This document shows positions 45,301 to 53,566 of a DNA stretch of 64,000 bases, in pieces; within the stretch, counting starts at the first letter, position 1, and each line of letters opens with the position of its first letter. Below the pieces are notes generated by a model. The model saw nothing but the letters and a program-made list of their open reading frames with translations. It was not told the DNA's origin and did not search any database. The DNA is from Microbacterium sp. Marseille-Q6648 (lineage in GTDB: Bacteria; Actinomycetota; Actinomycetes; Actinomycetales; Microbacteriaceae), in assembly GCF_943181415.1 (NCBI RefSeq), contig NZ_CALPBZ010000001.1:1116001-1180000 (forward strand), read 5' to 3'. The position numbers and the translations under genes are program-made.

Positions 45301-46010
45301 CAGCCGACCGCCCTGATCTCGAACGGCGTGATCCGCGCGTCTTCGACGGGAGCGACGCCGATGCTGCCGTGCGCGGCGGGCAGCAGCACCTGCGTGCGCC
45401 GCGGCGTCGGCCAGCGCCGACTGGCGGACGAGACCGTCATGGTGCGCTCCGCCAGATATCCGTGCCCGCGCCCGAGTCCCTGCCACCGCACGTCGTCGAC
45501 CGACAGCACCGCCTCGGCCTGCGGCCAGGGGCCGTCCACGAGCAGCACCGCGCCGCGGTCGCGAAGCCGCGCCGCCAGTCGCGCGACCTCGCCGTCGGGC
45601 ACGCGTCCGCGCGGACGCACCGCGACCACCGTCAGCACTTCGGCCACCGTCGCGGTGACGGCAAGCCATCGCTGCCCGGGCTCGGGGATGAGCACCAGCC
45701 GTGACAGGTCGACCCCCAGGGCCGCGGCCGCCTCGACGCCGAGTTGCGGCATCCCCACCGCCCCGCACCACGAACCGGTCTGCGACGGCTGGGCGAGCAG
45801 CCCCAGCAGCAGCGACGACGAGCCCGAGACCGAGTAGGCGGCGCCTGGCTTGAGTCCGCCGCCGGGCAGCAGCGACGCCAGCGCGGGATGCACCGGCAGC
45901 ACCGGCGCGTCCAGACGACGGCCCTGCACCCGCTCCAGCTGAGCGCGCAGGCGACGGACCTCGTCGCCCGCCGTGCGCTCGGTGGTCGCGCGCTGCATGC
46001 TCGCCCTCAT
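45300..46010 (-). CDS. imuA: ImuA' mutasome protein
   Basis: A 236-residue RecA-fold relative in the ImuA'-ImuB-DnaE2 cassette. The basic, helical N-terminus (VRRLRAQLERVQGRRLDAPV) is typical. The Walker A region is degenerate (SVSGSSSLLLGLLA) in place of GxxGxGKT, consistent with ImuA' not being a true ATPase. The leader contains a palindromic LexA-type box 11 bp upstream of the start. The three genes overlap by single bases, so they are one transcript induced by DNA damage. Confidence 0.88.
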   Translation of the reverse strand: MRASMQRATTERTAGDEVRRLRAQLERVQGRRLDAPVLPVHPALASLLPGGGLKPGAAYSVSGSSSLLLGLLAQPSQTGSWCGAVGMPQLGVEAAAALGVDLSRLVLIPEPGQRWLAVTATVAEVLTVVAVRPRGRVPDGEVARLAARLRDRGAVLLVDGPWPQAEAVLSVDDVRWQGLGRGHGYLAERTMTVSSASRRWPTPRRTQVLLPAAHGSIGVAPVEDARITPFEIRAVG

Positions 46011-46020
46011 TCCGACATGG

Positions 46021-46036
46021 TAGAACGTATGTTCTA
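46021..46036. promoter_or_regulatory. SOS (LexA) box of the imuA'-imuB-dnaE2 operon
   Basis: TAGAACGTATGTTCTA is a perfect palindrome of the form GAAC-N4-GTTC, close to the actinobacterial LexA box TCGAAC-N4-GTTCGA. It lies 11 bp upstream of the imuA' start, so LexA bound there would block the promoter. Function follows from the known SOS control of this cassette. Confidence 0.9.
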
Positions 46037-46171
46037 GTCTTTCAATGTCGGTTCAGACGCTACGCCGAGGTTCGGACATCGCCAGCGGGCTTTACTGCAC
46101 GAATGTTCGATGATACGCGCTGAGCGCGATGATGCGACCGTTAGGGCGCGGGCAGGCGCAACGAAGGTGCG

Positions 46172-46240
46172 TCAAGCGGCGGTGACGTCTCGAGCGGGCG
46201 TCAGGCGGCGGTGGCGTCTCGAGCGGGCGTCAGGCGGCGA
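46172..46240. repeat. 29-bp tandem repeat at the 3' end of the HNH gene
   Basis: TCARGCGGCGGTGRCGTCTC (29-bp unit) appears at 46172-46200 and 46201-46229, with a partial third unit at 46230-46240 that includes the stop codon of the HNH gene. Each unit begins with TCA, so the duplicated units repeat an in-frame stop on the minus strand. Confidence 0.85.
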
Positions 46241-46727
46241 GCGCCAGGTACGGCTCCCAGCGCGGGTCGCTGCGCTCGGTGCCGCGCACCGTCCACTGCG
46301 CTCCTCGCGGCGGCCGCGGGATGAGACGCAGCTCCCACTCCATCTCCTGCGGGGTGCGATCGCCCTTGACGTTGTTGCAGCGCAGGCAGCACGCCACGAG
46401 GTTCTCCCACGAGTCGGCGCCGCCACGCGATCGCGGCAGCACGTGGTCGATCGTCGAGGCCGCCTTGCCGCAGTACGCGCAACGGTGCGCGTCGCGCCGC
46501 AGCACCCCTCGGCGGGTGACTGGCACGTGGCGCACCCCCGGCACACGCACGTAGCGGGTCAGGACGATCACCGCCGGTCTGTCGTAGGTGTATCTGGTTC
46601 CCCAGACCGGTTCGCCTTCGATGCATTCCACGACCGTGGCCTTGTCGTTCATCACGAGCACGAGCGCTCGCTTGAAAGACACCACAGCGAGCGGCTCATA
46701 GCCCGCATTGAGCACCAGTGTGCGCAT
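46230..46727 (-). CDS. HNH endonuclease
   Basis: A 165-residue protein from ATG 46727 (MRTLVLNAGYEPL), the usual start for this actinobacterial HNH family. The nuclease motif is CAYCGKAASTIDHVLPRSRG, then NLVACCLRCNN. It is a small, widespread chromosomal nuclease of unknown target. About 80 bp upstream lie a hairpin with a T-run and a short ORF with a strong ribosome binding site, suggesting attenuation or a separate upstream transcript. The last codons run into a 29-bp tandem repeat. Confidence 0.9.
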   Translation of the reverse strand: MRTLVLNAGYEPLAVVSFKRALVLVMNDKATVVECIEGEPVWGTRYTYDRPAVIVLTRYVRVPGVRHVPVTRRGVLRRDAHRCAYCGKAASTIDHVLPRSRGGADSWENLVACCLRCNNVKGDRTPQEMEWELRLIPRPPRGAQWTVRGTERSDPRWEPYLALAA

Positions 46728-46803
46728 TCCCCATCCTCTCGAACGGCCGGGACGGCTTCCCGGTGATTCGACTTTCGACGCGCGATCGAGGACGAAGGGC
46801 ATG

Positions 46804-46831
46804 AAAAAAGGCGCTGTCTACAGACAGCGCC
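46804..46831 (-). terminator. Strong hairpin terminator or attenuator upstream of the HNH gene
   Basis: On the minus strand, GGCGCTGTC and GACAGCGCC (46810-46831) form a 9-bp stem with a 4-nt loop followed by six T residues (46804-46809). The stop of a 36-codon leader ORF lies inside the hairpin. It sits 77 bp before the HNH start codon. Confidence 0.85.
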
Positions 46832-46928
46832 TCGGCGCGTGCGGCAGGCCGCAGCATCCGCTCAGGCAATGCCGAAGGACGTGGCGCCCAAGCGCATCCA
46901 TGGTTCGGATGCGTGGTGTGCAGTCCAT
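46818..46928 (-). CDS. Possible leader peptide (36 aa, Cys-rich)
   Basis: An ATG at 46928 is preceded by GCGGAGGAAGCC, one of the best ribosome binding sites in the window. The 36-codon frame is rich in Cys and Arg (for example RHCLSGCCGLPHAPRRCL) and stops within the terminator hairpin at 46810-46831. A ribosome translating or stalling on this frame would overlap the hairpin, as in transcription attenuation. The frame is unproven; two other frames through the region are also open. Confidence 0.4.
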   Translation of the reverse strand: MDCTPRIRTMDALGRHVLRHCLSGCCGLPHAPRRCL

Positions 46929-47028
46929 CGGCTTCCTCCGCTTCTTTCAAGCGTCCGTCTCAGGGTAATGCACGACGACGCGCCCGGGGTCATCGCCTTC
47001 CTGAACGCCCGGTGGCGTGTCGACGACG

Positions 47029-47069
47029 AAAAAGAGAGCGGATGCTGCGAGGTGCAGCATCCGCTCTCT
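47029..47069 (-). terminator. Rho-independent terminator of the M23 peptidase gene
   Basis: A 16-bp perfect stem, AGAGAGCGGATGCTGC (47033-47048) with its complement at 47054-47069, has a 5-nt loop. It is followed on the minus strand by TTTTT (47029-47033). It lies 12 bp after the stop of the peptidase gene. Confidence 0.92.
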
Positions 47070-47080
47070 TATAAGCCGTA

Positions 47081-48079
47081 TCAGCCGGCGTTGTTGACCA
47101 GCCAGGCCCACGGGTCGACGACACCGCCGTTGATGTGGACCTCGAAGTGGAGGTGGCACGCGGTCGAGCTGCCCGTGCTGCCGACGACGCCGATCTGCTG
47201 GCCGGCCGAAACCGTCTGGCCCGAGGCGACGAGTCGGCTGCCGTAGGTCATGTGTGCATACAGCGTGTTGACCTGCTGACCGCCGATGACGTGGTCGATG
47301 GTGACGGCGACGCCGTACCCGCCGTAGCCCTCCTGCGAGATGCGCACGACGCCGTCAGCGGCGGCGTAGAGCGGCTGACCACAGGGCGCGAGCAGGTCGA
47401 CGCCCTGGTGGTAGCCGGAGTCCCACAGGCCGCGGCCCTTGGTGAAGTTCTGCAGAGGCCAACGAATGGCACCCGAACCGGCGGCGACCGAGGTCTCGGC
47501 CGACGTCGTGCTGAGTTCGCTCACGTCGACGGTCGTGCCGGTCGAGGCGGCGGCAGCCGCTTCCTTCGCGGCACGAGCACGCTCGGCGGCAGCCTTGGCA
47601 GCCGCTTCCTTCGCCTTCTTCTTGTCGATCTCCTCCTGCGTGGTGGCGGAGTAGCTCTCGCGAGAGAGCTGCGTCGACTCGGCGTCGGAAGCCACGACCA
47701 GCGACTGCGCGTCGTCGATGGCGACCTGCTGAAGGGTCATGGCCACCTCTTCGGTGGGCCGGAACGCACCGTAGGCGGGAAGGGCGACGGTGGCGATGAG
47801 ACCGCCGACCATCGTCAGGATGGCGAGGCTGCGCAGCGGCTTGATCGCGCGCTTGGCGTCGACGCGCTTGACCGGACGGACCGGGGCGACAGCGGTGCGA
47901 GCGGCGACGACGGGAGCGGGACGGGTGGCCGGCGTGCGTCGTCCGCGCGCTCTGCGCGTCACACCTGTCGCGTCGGACGGGGACTCGCTTGCGGGCGTAT
48001 GGATCTCTTCGGTCAAACTATCCTCCGGCGCCTCGATGCGCCGGGGCGCTGGCTCGTCGGCACTCGATGTTCGGGGCAC
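47081..48079 (-). CDS. M23-family metallopeptidase (secreted or membrane-anchored)
   Basis: A 332-residue protein from GTG. A disordered, basic cytoplasmic N-terminus (about 1-80) is followed by a membrane segment (SLAILTMVGGLIATVALPAY). A charged coiled coil (EEIDKKKAKEAAAKAAAERA) precedes the LytM/M23 peptidase domain, whose zinc-binding motifs are HQGVD and HLHFEVH. It would cut peptidoglycan cross-links outside the membrane during growth or division. The promoter upstream fits a sigma-A consensus, and a perfect terminator ends the gene. Confidence 0.9.
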   Translation of the reverse strand: MPRTSSADEPAPRRIEAPEDSLTEEIHTPASESPSDATGVTRRARGRRTPATRPAPVVAARTAVAPVRPVKRVDAKRAIKPLRSLAILTMVGGLIATVALPAYGAFRPTEEVAMTLQQVAIDDAQSLVVASDAESTQLSRESYSATTQEEIDKKKAKEAAAKAAAERARAAKEAAAAASTGTTVDVSELSTTSAETSVAAGSGAIRWPLQNFTKGRGLWDSGYHQGVDLLAPCGQPLYAAADGVVRISQEGYGGYGVAVTIDHVIGGQQVNTLYAHMTYGSRLVASGQTVSAGQQIGVVGSTGSSTACHLHFEVHINGGVVDPWAWLVNNAG

Positions 48080-48168
48080 GTTGTGCGGGTTCCCACCACA
48101 GACGACGAGCCGGCGAGGCTATCAGGGTGGGGTCCGGTCGGCGGGCTTCTCGCCTGTCGGACGTTCCG

Positions 48169-48197
48169 AGGCTACCGGAAGGTAACGAATATGTCAC
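48169..48197 (-). promoter_or_regulatory. Putative sigma-A promoter of the M23 peptidase gene
   Basis: On the minus strand GTGACA (48192-48197) and TAGCCT (48169-48174) are separated by 17 bp. They resemble -35 and -10 boxes about 90 bp upstream of the GTG start. The leader between them and the gene shows no obvious riboswitch. Confidence 0.45.
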
Positions 48198-48277
48198 GCT
48201 CCGGCCCTGGCAGAACCCTGGGCATGTCTGCCACGCGGGCGCGCGAAAGCTGGATGAGCGGCGGATGAGCGGCGGAA

Positions 48278-48979
48278 TCAGCGCTGCGCGTCGACGAGGA
48301 AGATGTGCGAAGCGACCTCGACGGGCAGCTCCAGTCCCTCGAAATCACCCTCCATCTGCACGAGGACGTAACCCTCGTTGTAGCGGTAGTCGCCGGTCGC
48401 GCCGGGGACGACCCCGGCCGCCTTCAGCTGCTGCAGCAGCTCGGGGTCGACCTGTGCGGGCTCGGCCAGCCGGCGCACGGTGCCCGAGATCGGGCCGCCC
48501 TCGGCGTTCAGCTTCTTCACGAGTCCGATGACGCCCTGCTCGAACTGGTTGGCCGGAACATCGCCCAGCTGATCGAGCCCCGGGATGGGGTTGCCGTACG
48601 GCGACTCCGTCGGGTGGCCGAGCAGCTCGACCAGCCGCCGCTCGACCTGCTCGCTCATGACGTGCTCCCACCGGCACGCTTCTTCGTGCACGTACGCCCA
48701 GTCCAGCCCGATCACATCCGACAGCAGACGCTCGGCCAGGCGGTGCTTGCGCATCACATCGACGGCCTTCTGTCGCCCGGCGTCGGTGAGCTGCAGGCTG
48801 CGGTCGTCCGATACGACGACGAGTCCGTCGCGCTCCATGCGACCGACCGTCTGCGACACGGTCGGTCCGGAATGACCGAGCCGCTCCGAGATGCGCGCGC
48901 GCAGAGGAATGATGTTCTCCTCCTCGAGTTCGAGGATGGTGCGCAGGTACATCTCGGTGGTGTCGATCAGGTCGGTCAT
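48278..48979 (-). CDS. DtxR/IdeR-type iron-dependent regulator
   Basis: A 233-residue regulator. The winged helix at about 1-70 includes LGHSGPTVSQTVGRMERDGL. The dimerisation and metal-binding domain carries Met10, and C-x2-EH in HEEACRWEHVMS, which match the primary metal ligands of DtxR (Met10, Cys102, Glu105, His106). An SH3-like domain ends the protein (from about 150). The Cys ligand favours iron over manganese sensing. With iron bound it would repress iron-uptake genes; none are in the window. Confidence 0.9.
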   Translation of the reverse strand: MTDLIDTTEMYLRTILELEEENIIPLRARISERLGHSGPTVSQTVGRMERDGLVVVSDDRSLQLTDAGRQKAVDVMRKHRLAERLLSDVIGLDWAYVHEEACRWEHVMSEQVERRLVELLGHPTESPYGNPIPGLDQLGDVPANQFEQGVIGLVKKLNAEGGPISGTVRRLAEPAQVDPELLQQLKAAGVVPGATGDYRYNEGYVLVQMEGDFEGLELPVEVASHIFLVDAQR

Positions 48980-49099
48980 GGGGGCGTCCTCGCTTCGCAG
49001 AAATCCGCTCCCAGCCTAGCCTTCGCGGGGTGCGCGCCGACCTGCCGCGACGCGTCACGACAGGTCACACGCACGGGTCCGGCGAGCGCACCTCTCTAG

Positions 49100-50221
<1,122 letters not shown>

Positions 50222-50238
50222 GCGCGCCGGCGCCGGCG

Positions 50239-50964
50239 TCAGTCGTCGGCGTCGTCCTCGTCCAAGTCGTCGGAATCGTCCTCGTCGAAGTCGTCGTCCG
50301 ACTCGTCGTCGTCCTCGTCGGAGTCGGAGTCGTCATCGTCGTCCGACTCATCGTCATCGTCATCCGACTCGTCGTCGTCGTCATCCGACTCGTCATCGTC
50401 ATTCGACTCGTCATCGTCATCCGACTCGTCATCGTCATCCGACTCGTCATCGTCATCCGACTCGTCATCGTCATCCGACTCGGCGTCGTCCGCGAGCTCG
50501 TCGATGTCGACACCGTCGACGTCGCCGGCGTGCAGGATCGGCGACCCGTCCGCGTCGAAGTCGCCCTCGTCCATGTCGTCCACGTCGTCGAACTCACCGG
50601 CATCCGCTTCGGTGTCGGCCTCGTCGCCGGCCTCGGCCTGCGCGGCCTGCGCGGCCTGATAGTCGGCGAGCCGCTCGGCCCACGGCGCCCAGTCCGGTGC
50701 GAGCAGAGCGCCGTCGCCGGGCAGCAGCTCGACCTCGAGCACCGTCGGCTCTTCACCCTCGACGCGCGCCAGGCTCACCGTCCAGTACCAGCCGGGGTAG
50801 CCGCCGAGCCGGTTCTCGAAGCGCAGCGAGACGACGCCGTCCTCTTCGAGACGGTAGCCGGCGGGCGCGCCGATGGTGGCGTCGGGGGTGATGTCCTTCA
50901 GCGCAGCGAGCGCGAGGTCACGCGCCTCGATGAGAGCGGGGTCGGGCTCAGGCGTCGAGTTCAT
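50239..50964 (-). CDS. DUF3027 protein with aspartate-rich repeat tail
   Basis: A 241-residue protein. The N-terminal about 110 residues form the DUF3027 domain (RFENRLGGYPGWYWTVSLAR). The C-terminal half is extremely acidic and repetitive: units of SDDDDE and similar repeat about ten times, coded by tandem GTCATCGTC-type DNA (about 50280-50490). The start overlaps the cold-shock gene by 17 bp on the same strand, a pairing common in actinobacteria. The acidic tail may bind cations or mimic nucleic acid (inference). Confidence 0.9.
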   Translation of the reverse strand: MNSTPEPDPALIEARDLALAALKDITPDATIGAPAGYRLEEDGVVSLRFENRLGGYPGWYWTVSLARVEGEEPTVLEVELLPGDGALLAPDWAPWAERLADYQAAQAAQAEAGDEADTEADAGEFDDVDDMDEGDFDADGSPILHAGDVDGVDIDELADDAESDDDDESDDDDESDDDDESDDDDESNDDDESDDDDDESDDDDDESDDDDDSDSDEDDDESDDDFDEDDSDDLDEDDADD

Positions 50965-51331
50965 CGGCGACCTTGCGCAGCACGGCCGCGACCTTCTTGG
51001 CGTGCCCGCCGCTGGGGTAGCGACCGCGACGCAGGTCTCCGCCGATGCCGTCGAGCAGCTTCACGAGGTCTTCCACGATGATCGCCATGTCGTCTGCGGG
51101 CTTGCGCGAGCGCTTCGACAGGCTCACCGGCGCCTCGAGGATCCGCACCGACAGCGCTTGGAGTCCGCGCTTGCCGTCGGCGACGCCGAACTCGACCCGC
51201 GTGCCCTGCTTGGGAGCCGGGGCTCCGGCGGGCAGGGCGGTGGCGTGCAGGAAGACATCCTGGCCGTCATCGGCGGCGATGAAGCCGAAGCCCTTGTCCT
51301 CGTCGTAGAACCTGACCTTGCCGGTGGGCAT
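50948..51331 (-). CDS. Cold-shock domain protein with C-terminal extension
   Basis: A 127-residue protein from ATG 51331. The cold-shock domain has both RNA-binding motifs: KGFGFIAADD (RNP1-like) and VFLHATAL (RNP2-like). About 60 further residues form a helical extension (ADDMAIIVEDLVKLLDGIGG). It binds single-stranded RNA or DNA. It is the upstream gene of a csp-DUF3027 operon with a 17-bp overlap. Confidence 0.92.
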   Translation of the reverse strand: MPTGKVRFYDEDKGFGFIAADDGQDVFLHATALPAGAPAPKQGTRVEFGVADGKRGLQALSVRILEAPVSLSKRSRKPADDMAIIVEDLVKLLDGIGGDLRRGRYPSGGHAKKVAAVLRKVADELDA

Positions 51332-51490
51332 GCGCGAAACCTCTGTGTGTCTGAGCCCGCGGAGCGGGCATGGCCGAACAGGGGCGTGCGATCCCCCGCC
51401 CACCAGACTACGCCAGGTGTCCGCCCGCAATGGTGTTCGACAGCGGCGGCGCTCCCCCGCGGGCAACCGCCGCAGGATAGGCTGATCCGG

Positions 51491-51757
51491 ATGAGCACGC
51501 ACACTCCGGGCGAAGACGTTCCGATCCGCCCGATCGACCGGCTCCTGGCCTTCATGTCGCTGGGCCTGCTCGTGCTCTCCATCCTCGCGTTCTTCGCCAT
51601 CATGATCGGCACCTCCGCGGGGGCCGACATGTCGTCCGGAGCATGGCCCGCCGTAGGTGTACTCGTCTACATCGCGCCGATCGTCGCCTTCGCGCTGCTG
51701 CTGACGGTGCTGGTCATGAGCCTCGTCCGCCGATCCCGGGCCAACCGAGGCGGCTGA
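51491..51757 (+). CDS. Small membrane protein
   Basis: An 88-residue protein from ATG 51491. Two membrane segments are clear (LLAFMSLGLLVLSILAFFAI and GVLVYIAPIVAFALLLTVLV) with a short basic tail. The stop is directly followed by the GTG of the next gene, so both are probably one unit. No function is known. Confidence 0.75.
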   Translation: MSTHTPGEDVPIRPIDRLLAFMSLGLLVLSILAFFAIMIGTSAGADMSSGAWPAVGVLVYIAPIVAFALLLTVLVMSLVRRSRANRGG

Positions 51758-53485
51758 GTGCCCTCCGACGAGCGCGCTCTCGCGACCTGGCTTGCCGGCC
51801 GCGACGACGTGGCGCTCGCCGAGACGTTCGCCGTGCGCGGCGTCTCGCCCGCCGCCACCTGGCACGACTTCTTCGACGTCGCCGAGAACCTGCTCGATCC
51901 GGCATCCATCGATCGGGCCGTGGCCCAGCTTCCGCGTCCCGTCCTCGCCGCCCTGGCGACGGATGCCGCGACCGGCGCCGCGGCTTCCCTAGAACGGTTC
52001 GCACTGGCAGACCCCGACGGCCGTCCCCTCGAGATCGTGCGGTCCCGTCTCGCGGCCGCCCGGGCGTCGAACCCCGACGCGTTCGCTCCCCTGAAGACGC
52101 CGGACGCTGCGCAGCCGTCGAACCCGCAACAGGCGGCTGCCGCTGCCGAGACGATCTTCACCACCGCCGGCGCGCTGGCCGATGTCCTGCTCGCCGGTCT
52201 CACGTCGCCCCTGTCGCGCACCGGCACCGGTGCCGTGAGCGCGTTCGACCGCAAGAAGCTCGTCGAATCCGGTGCGGTGGTCGACGGGGCCGAGCTCGAC
52301 GCCCTCGTCGCCCTCGCGAAGACCGCGGGACTGGTCATCGCGACCGACCGCGAATGGACGGTGACCGACGCCGCCGGTTCGTGGCTGGAATCCTCGACGG
52401 CCGAGCGGTGGGCCCTCGTGGCCGAGGGCTTCCGCTCCTCGCTGCCCGCAGGGCTGCGCACCGACGACGGCGGCTGGGTCGCCCTGGACGTCTGGCCCGA
52501 GATGTACCCACTGGCACCGGATTGGGCGGCGACCGCGACACGACTGCGCGACCTCGCCGTGCGGTGGGGGCTCGTCGGCACGTCCGGCGACGAACCGCCC
52601 TGGGCGCAGTCGCTGCGCAGCGGCGCACCGGCGGATCCCTCGTCGCTTCTGGAGCACCTCCCCGCCGAGATCGACCGCGTCTACCTGCAGGCCGACCTCA
52701 GCGCGATCGCCCCGGGTCCCCTCTCGCCGCCGCTCGACCTGCGACTGCGCCGCATCGCGGTGCGCGAGTCCCGCGCCCAGGCATCCACGTACCGCTTCAC
52801 CGCCGGCTCGCTGGCGACCGGGATGACCGAGGGCGAAGACGCCGACGGCATCCGCGCCTTCCTCTCGGAGTTGTCGCTCACCGGCATCCCGCAGCCCTTG
52901 GACTACCTCATCGACAGCACCGCCGCCCGCCACGGCCGGGTGAGGGTGAGCGAGGATGCCGCCACCGGCCGCACGCGCGTCGACAGCGACGATGCCGGCC
53001 TGCTCGATACCGTCGCCGTGGATCAGGCCCTTCGCCCGCTCGGTCTCGTGGACGACGGAGCGTCCCTCACCACCCGCGTCGCGCGCGACGCCGTCTACTG
53101 GGCCCTCGCCGACGCGCGCTACCCCGTCGTCGCCGTGGACGGCACCGGTCACACCGTGGCGATGCACCGCCGGACCGGCTCGGCCCAGCAGGCCGCGGGG
53201 GCCGATCTGCTGCGCTCCTACGACCGGCTACTCGAGTCCCTGCGCTCCGGTCACGGCGAGGGCGACGACGGCGCATGGCTGCAGCGCGAGCTCGAGCAGT
53301 CGGTGCGCACCCGCAGCGAACTCGTCGTCGTGGTGCGGATGCCGGACGGCGGCGAGCGCTCGTTCATCCTCGAGGCCACCGGCCTCGGCGGTGGCCGGCT
53401 GCGTGGCCGCGACCGGGCCGCCGACATCGAGCGGACCCTCCCGGTGTCGAGCATCGTGAGCGTGCGCGCGCCCGGCACCGAGTGA
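51758..53485 (+). CDS. Helicase-associated domain protein (XPB/Ssl2-like N-terminal domain)
   Basis: A 575-residue protein from GTG. It lacks helicase motifs itself but matches the helicase-associated, XPB-partner family of actinobacteria, with helical repeats and a winged-helix-like middle. The C-terminal part shows a beta-rich domain (LVVVVRMPDGGERSFILEAT). It lies just upstream of the XPB-like helicase, the standard arrangement, so it probably assists that helicase in DNA repair. Confidence 0.8.
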   Translation: MPSDERALATWLAGRDDVALAETFAVRGVSPAATWHDFFDVAENLLDPASIDRAVAQLPRPVLAALATDAATGAAASLERFALADPDGRPLEIVRSRLAAARASNPDAFAPLKTPDAAQPSNPQQAAAAAETIFTTAGALADVLLAGLTSPLSRTGTGAVSAFDRKKLVESGAVVDGAELDALVALAKTAGLVIATDREWTVTDAAGSWLESSTAERWALVAEGFRSSLPAGLRTDDGGWVALDVWPEMYPLAPDWAATATRLRDLAVRWGLVGTSGDEPPWAQSLRSGAPADPSSLLEHLPAEIDRVYLQADLSAIAPGPLSPPLDLRLRRIAVRESRAQASTYRFTAGSLATGMTEGEDADGIRAFLSELSLTGIPQPLDYLIDSTAARHGRVRVSEDAATGRTRVDSDDAGLLDTVAVDQALRPLGLVDDGASLTTRVARDAVYWALADARYPVVAVDGTGHTVAMHRRTGSAQQAAGADLLRSYDRLLESLRSGHGEGDDGAWLQRELEQSVRTRSELVVVVRMPDGGERSFILEATGLGGGRLRGRDRAADIERTLPVSSIVSVRAPGTE

Positions 53486-53566
53486 CCCCGACCGGACCGG
53501 GCCGCCTCCGACGGCGCTCCACCGACGTCGGCGCCGCGCAGGTGAGGCCCGGTAGACTGGCACGTT

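Noticed and set aside
43648-45837. 729-codon plus-strand frame opposite imuB and imuA'
   Set aside because: Arg/His/Pro-rich antisense frame; the imu cassette on the minus strand is supported by order, overlaps and the SOS box.
48080-48270. Possible c-di-AMP (ydaO-type) riboswitch upstream of the M23 peptidase gene
   Set aside because: Such riboswitches are common before peptidoglycan hydrolase genes in actinobacteria, but the conserved blocks are not visible; only a sigma-A-like promoter is supported.
50280-50490. Possible CRISPR array
   Set aside because: The repeated DNA is in frame and encodes the Asp/Ser repeats of a DUF3027 protein; there are no unique spacers.
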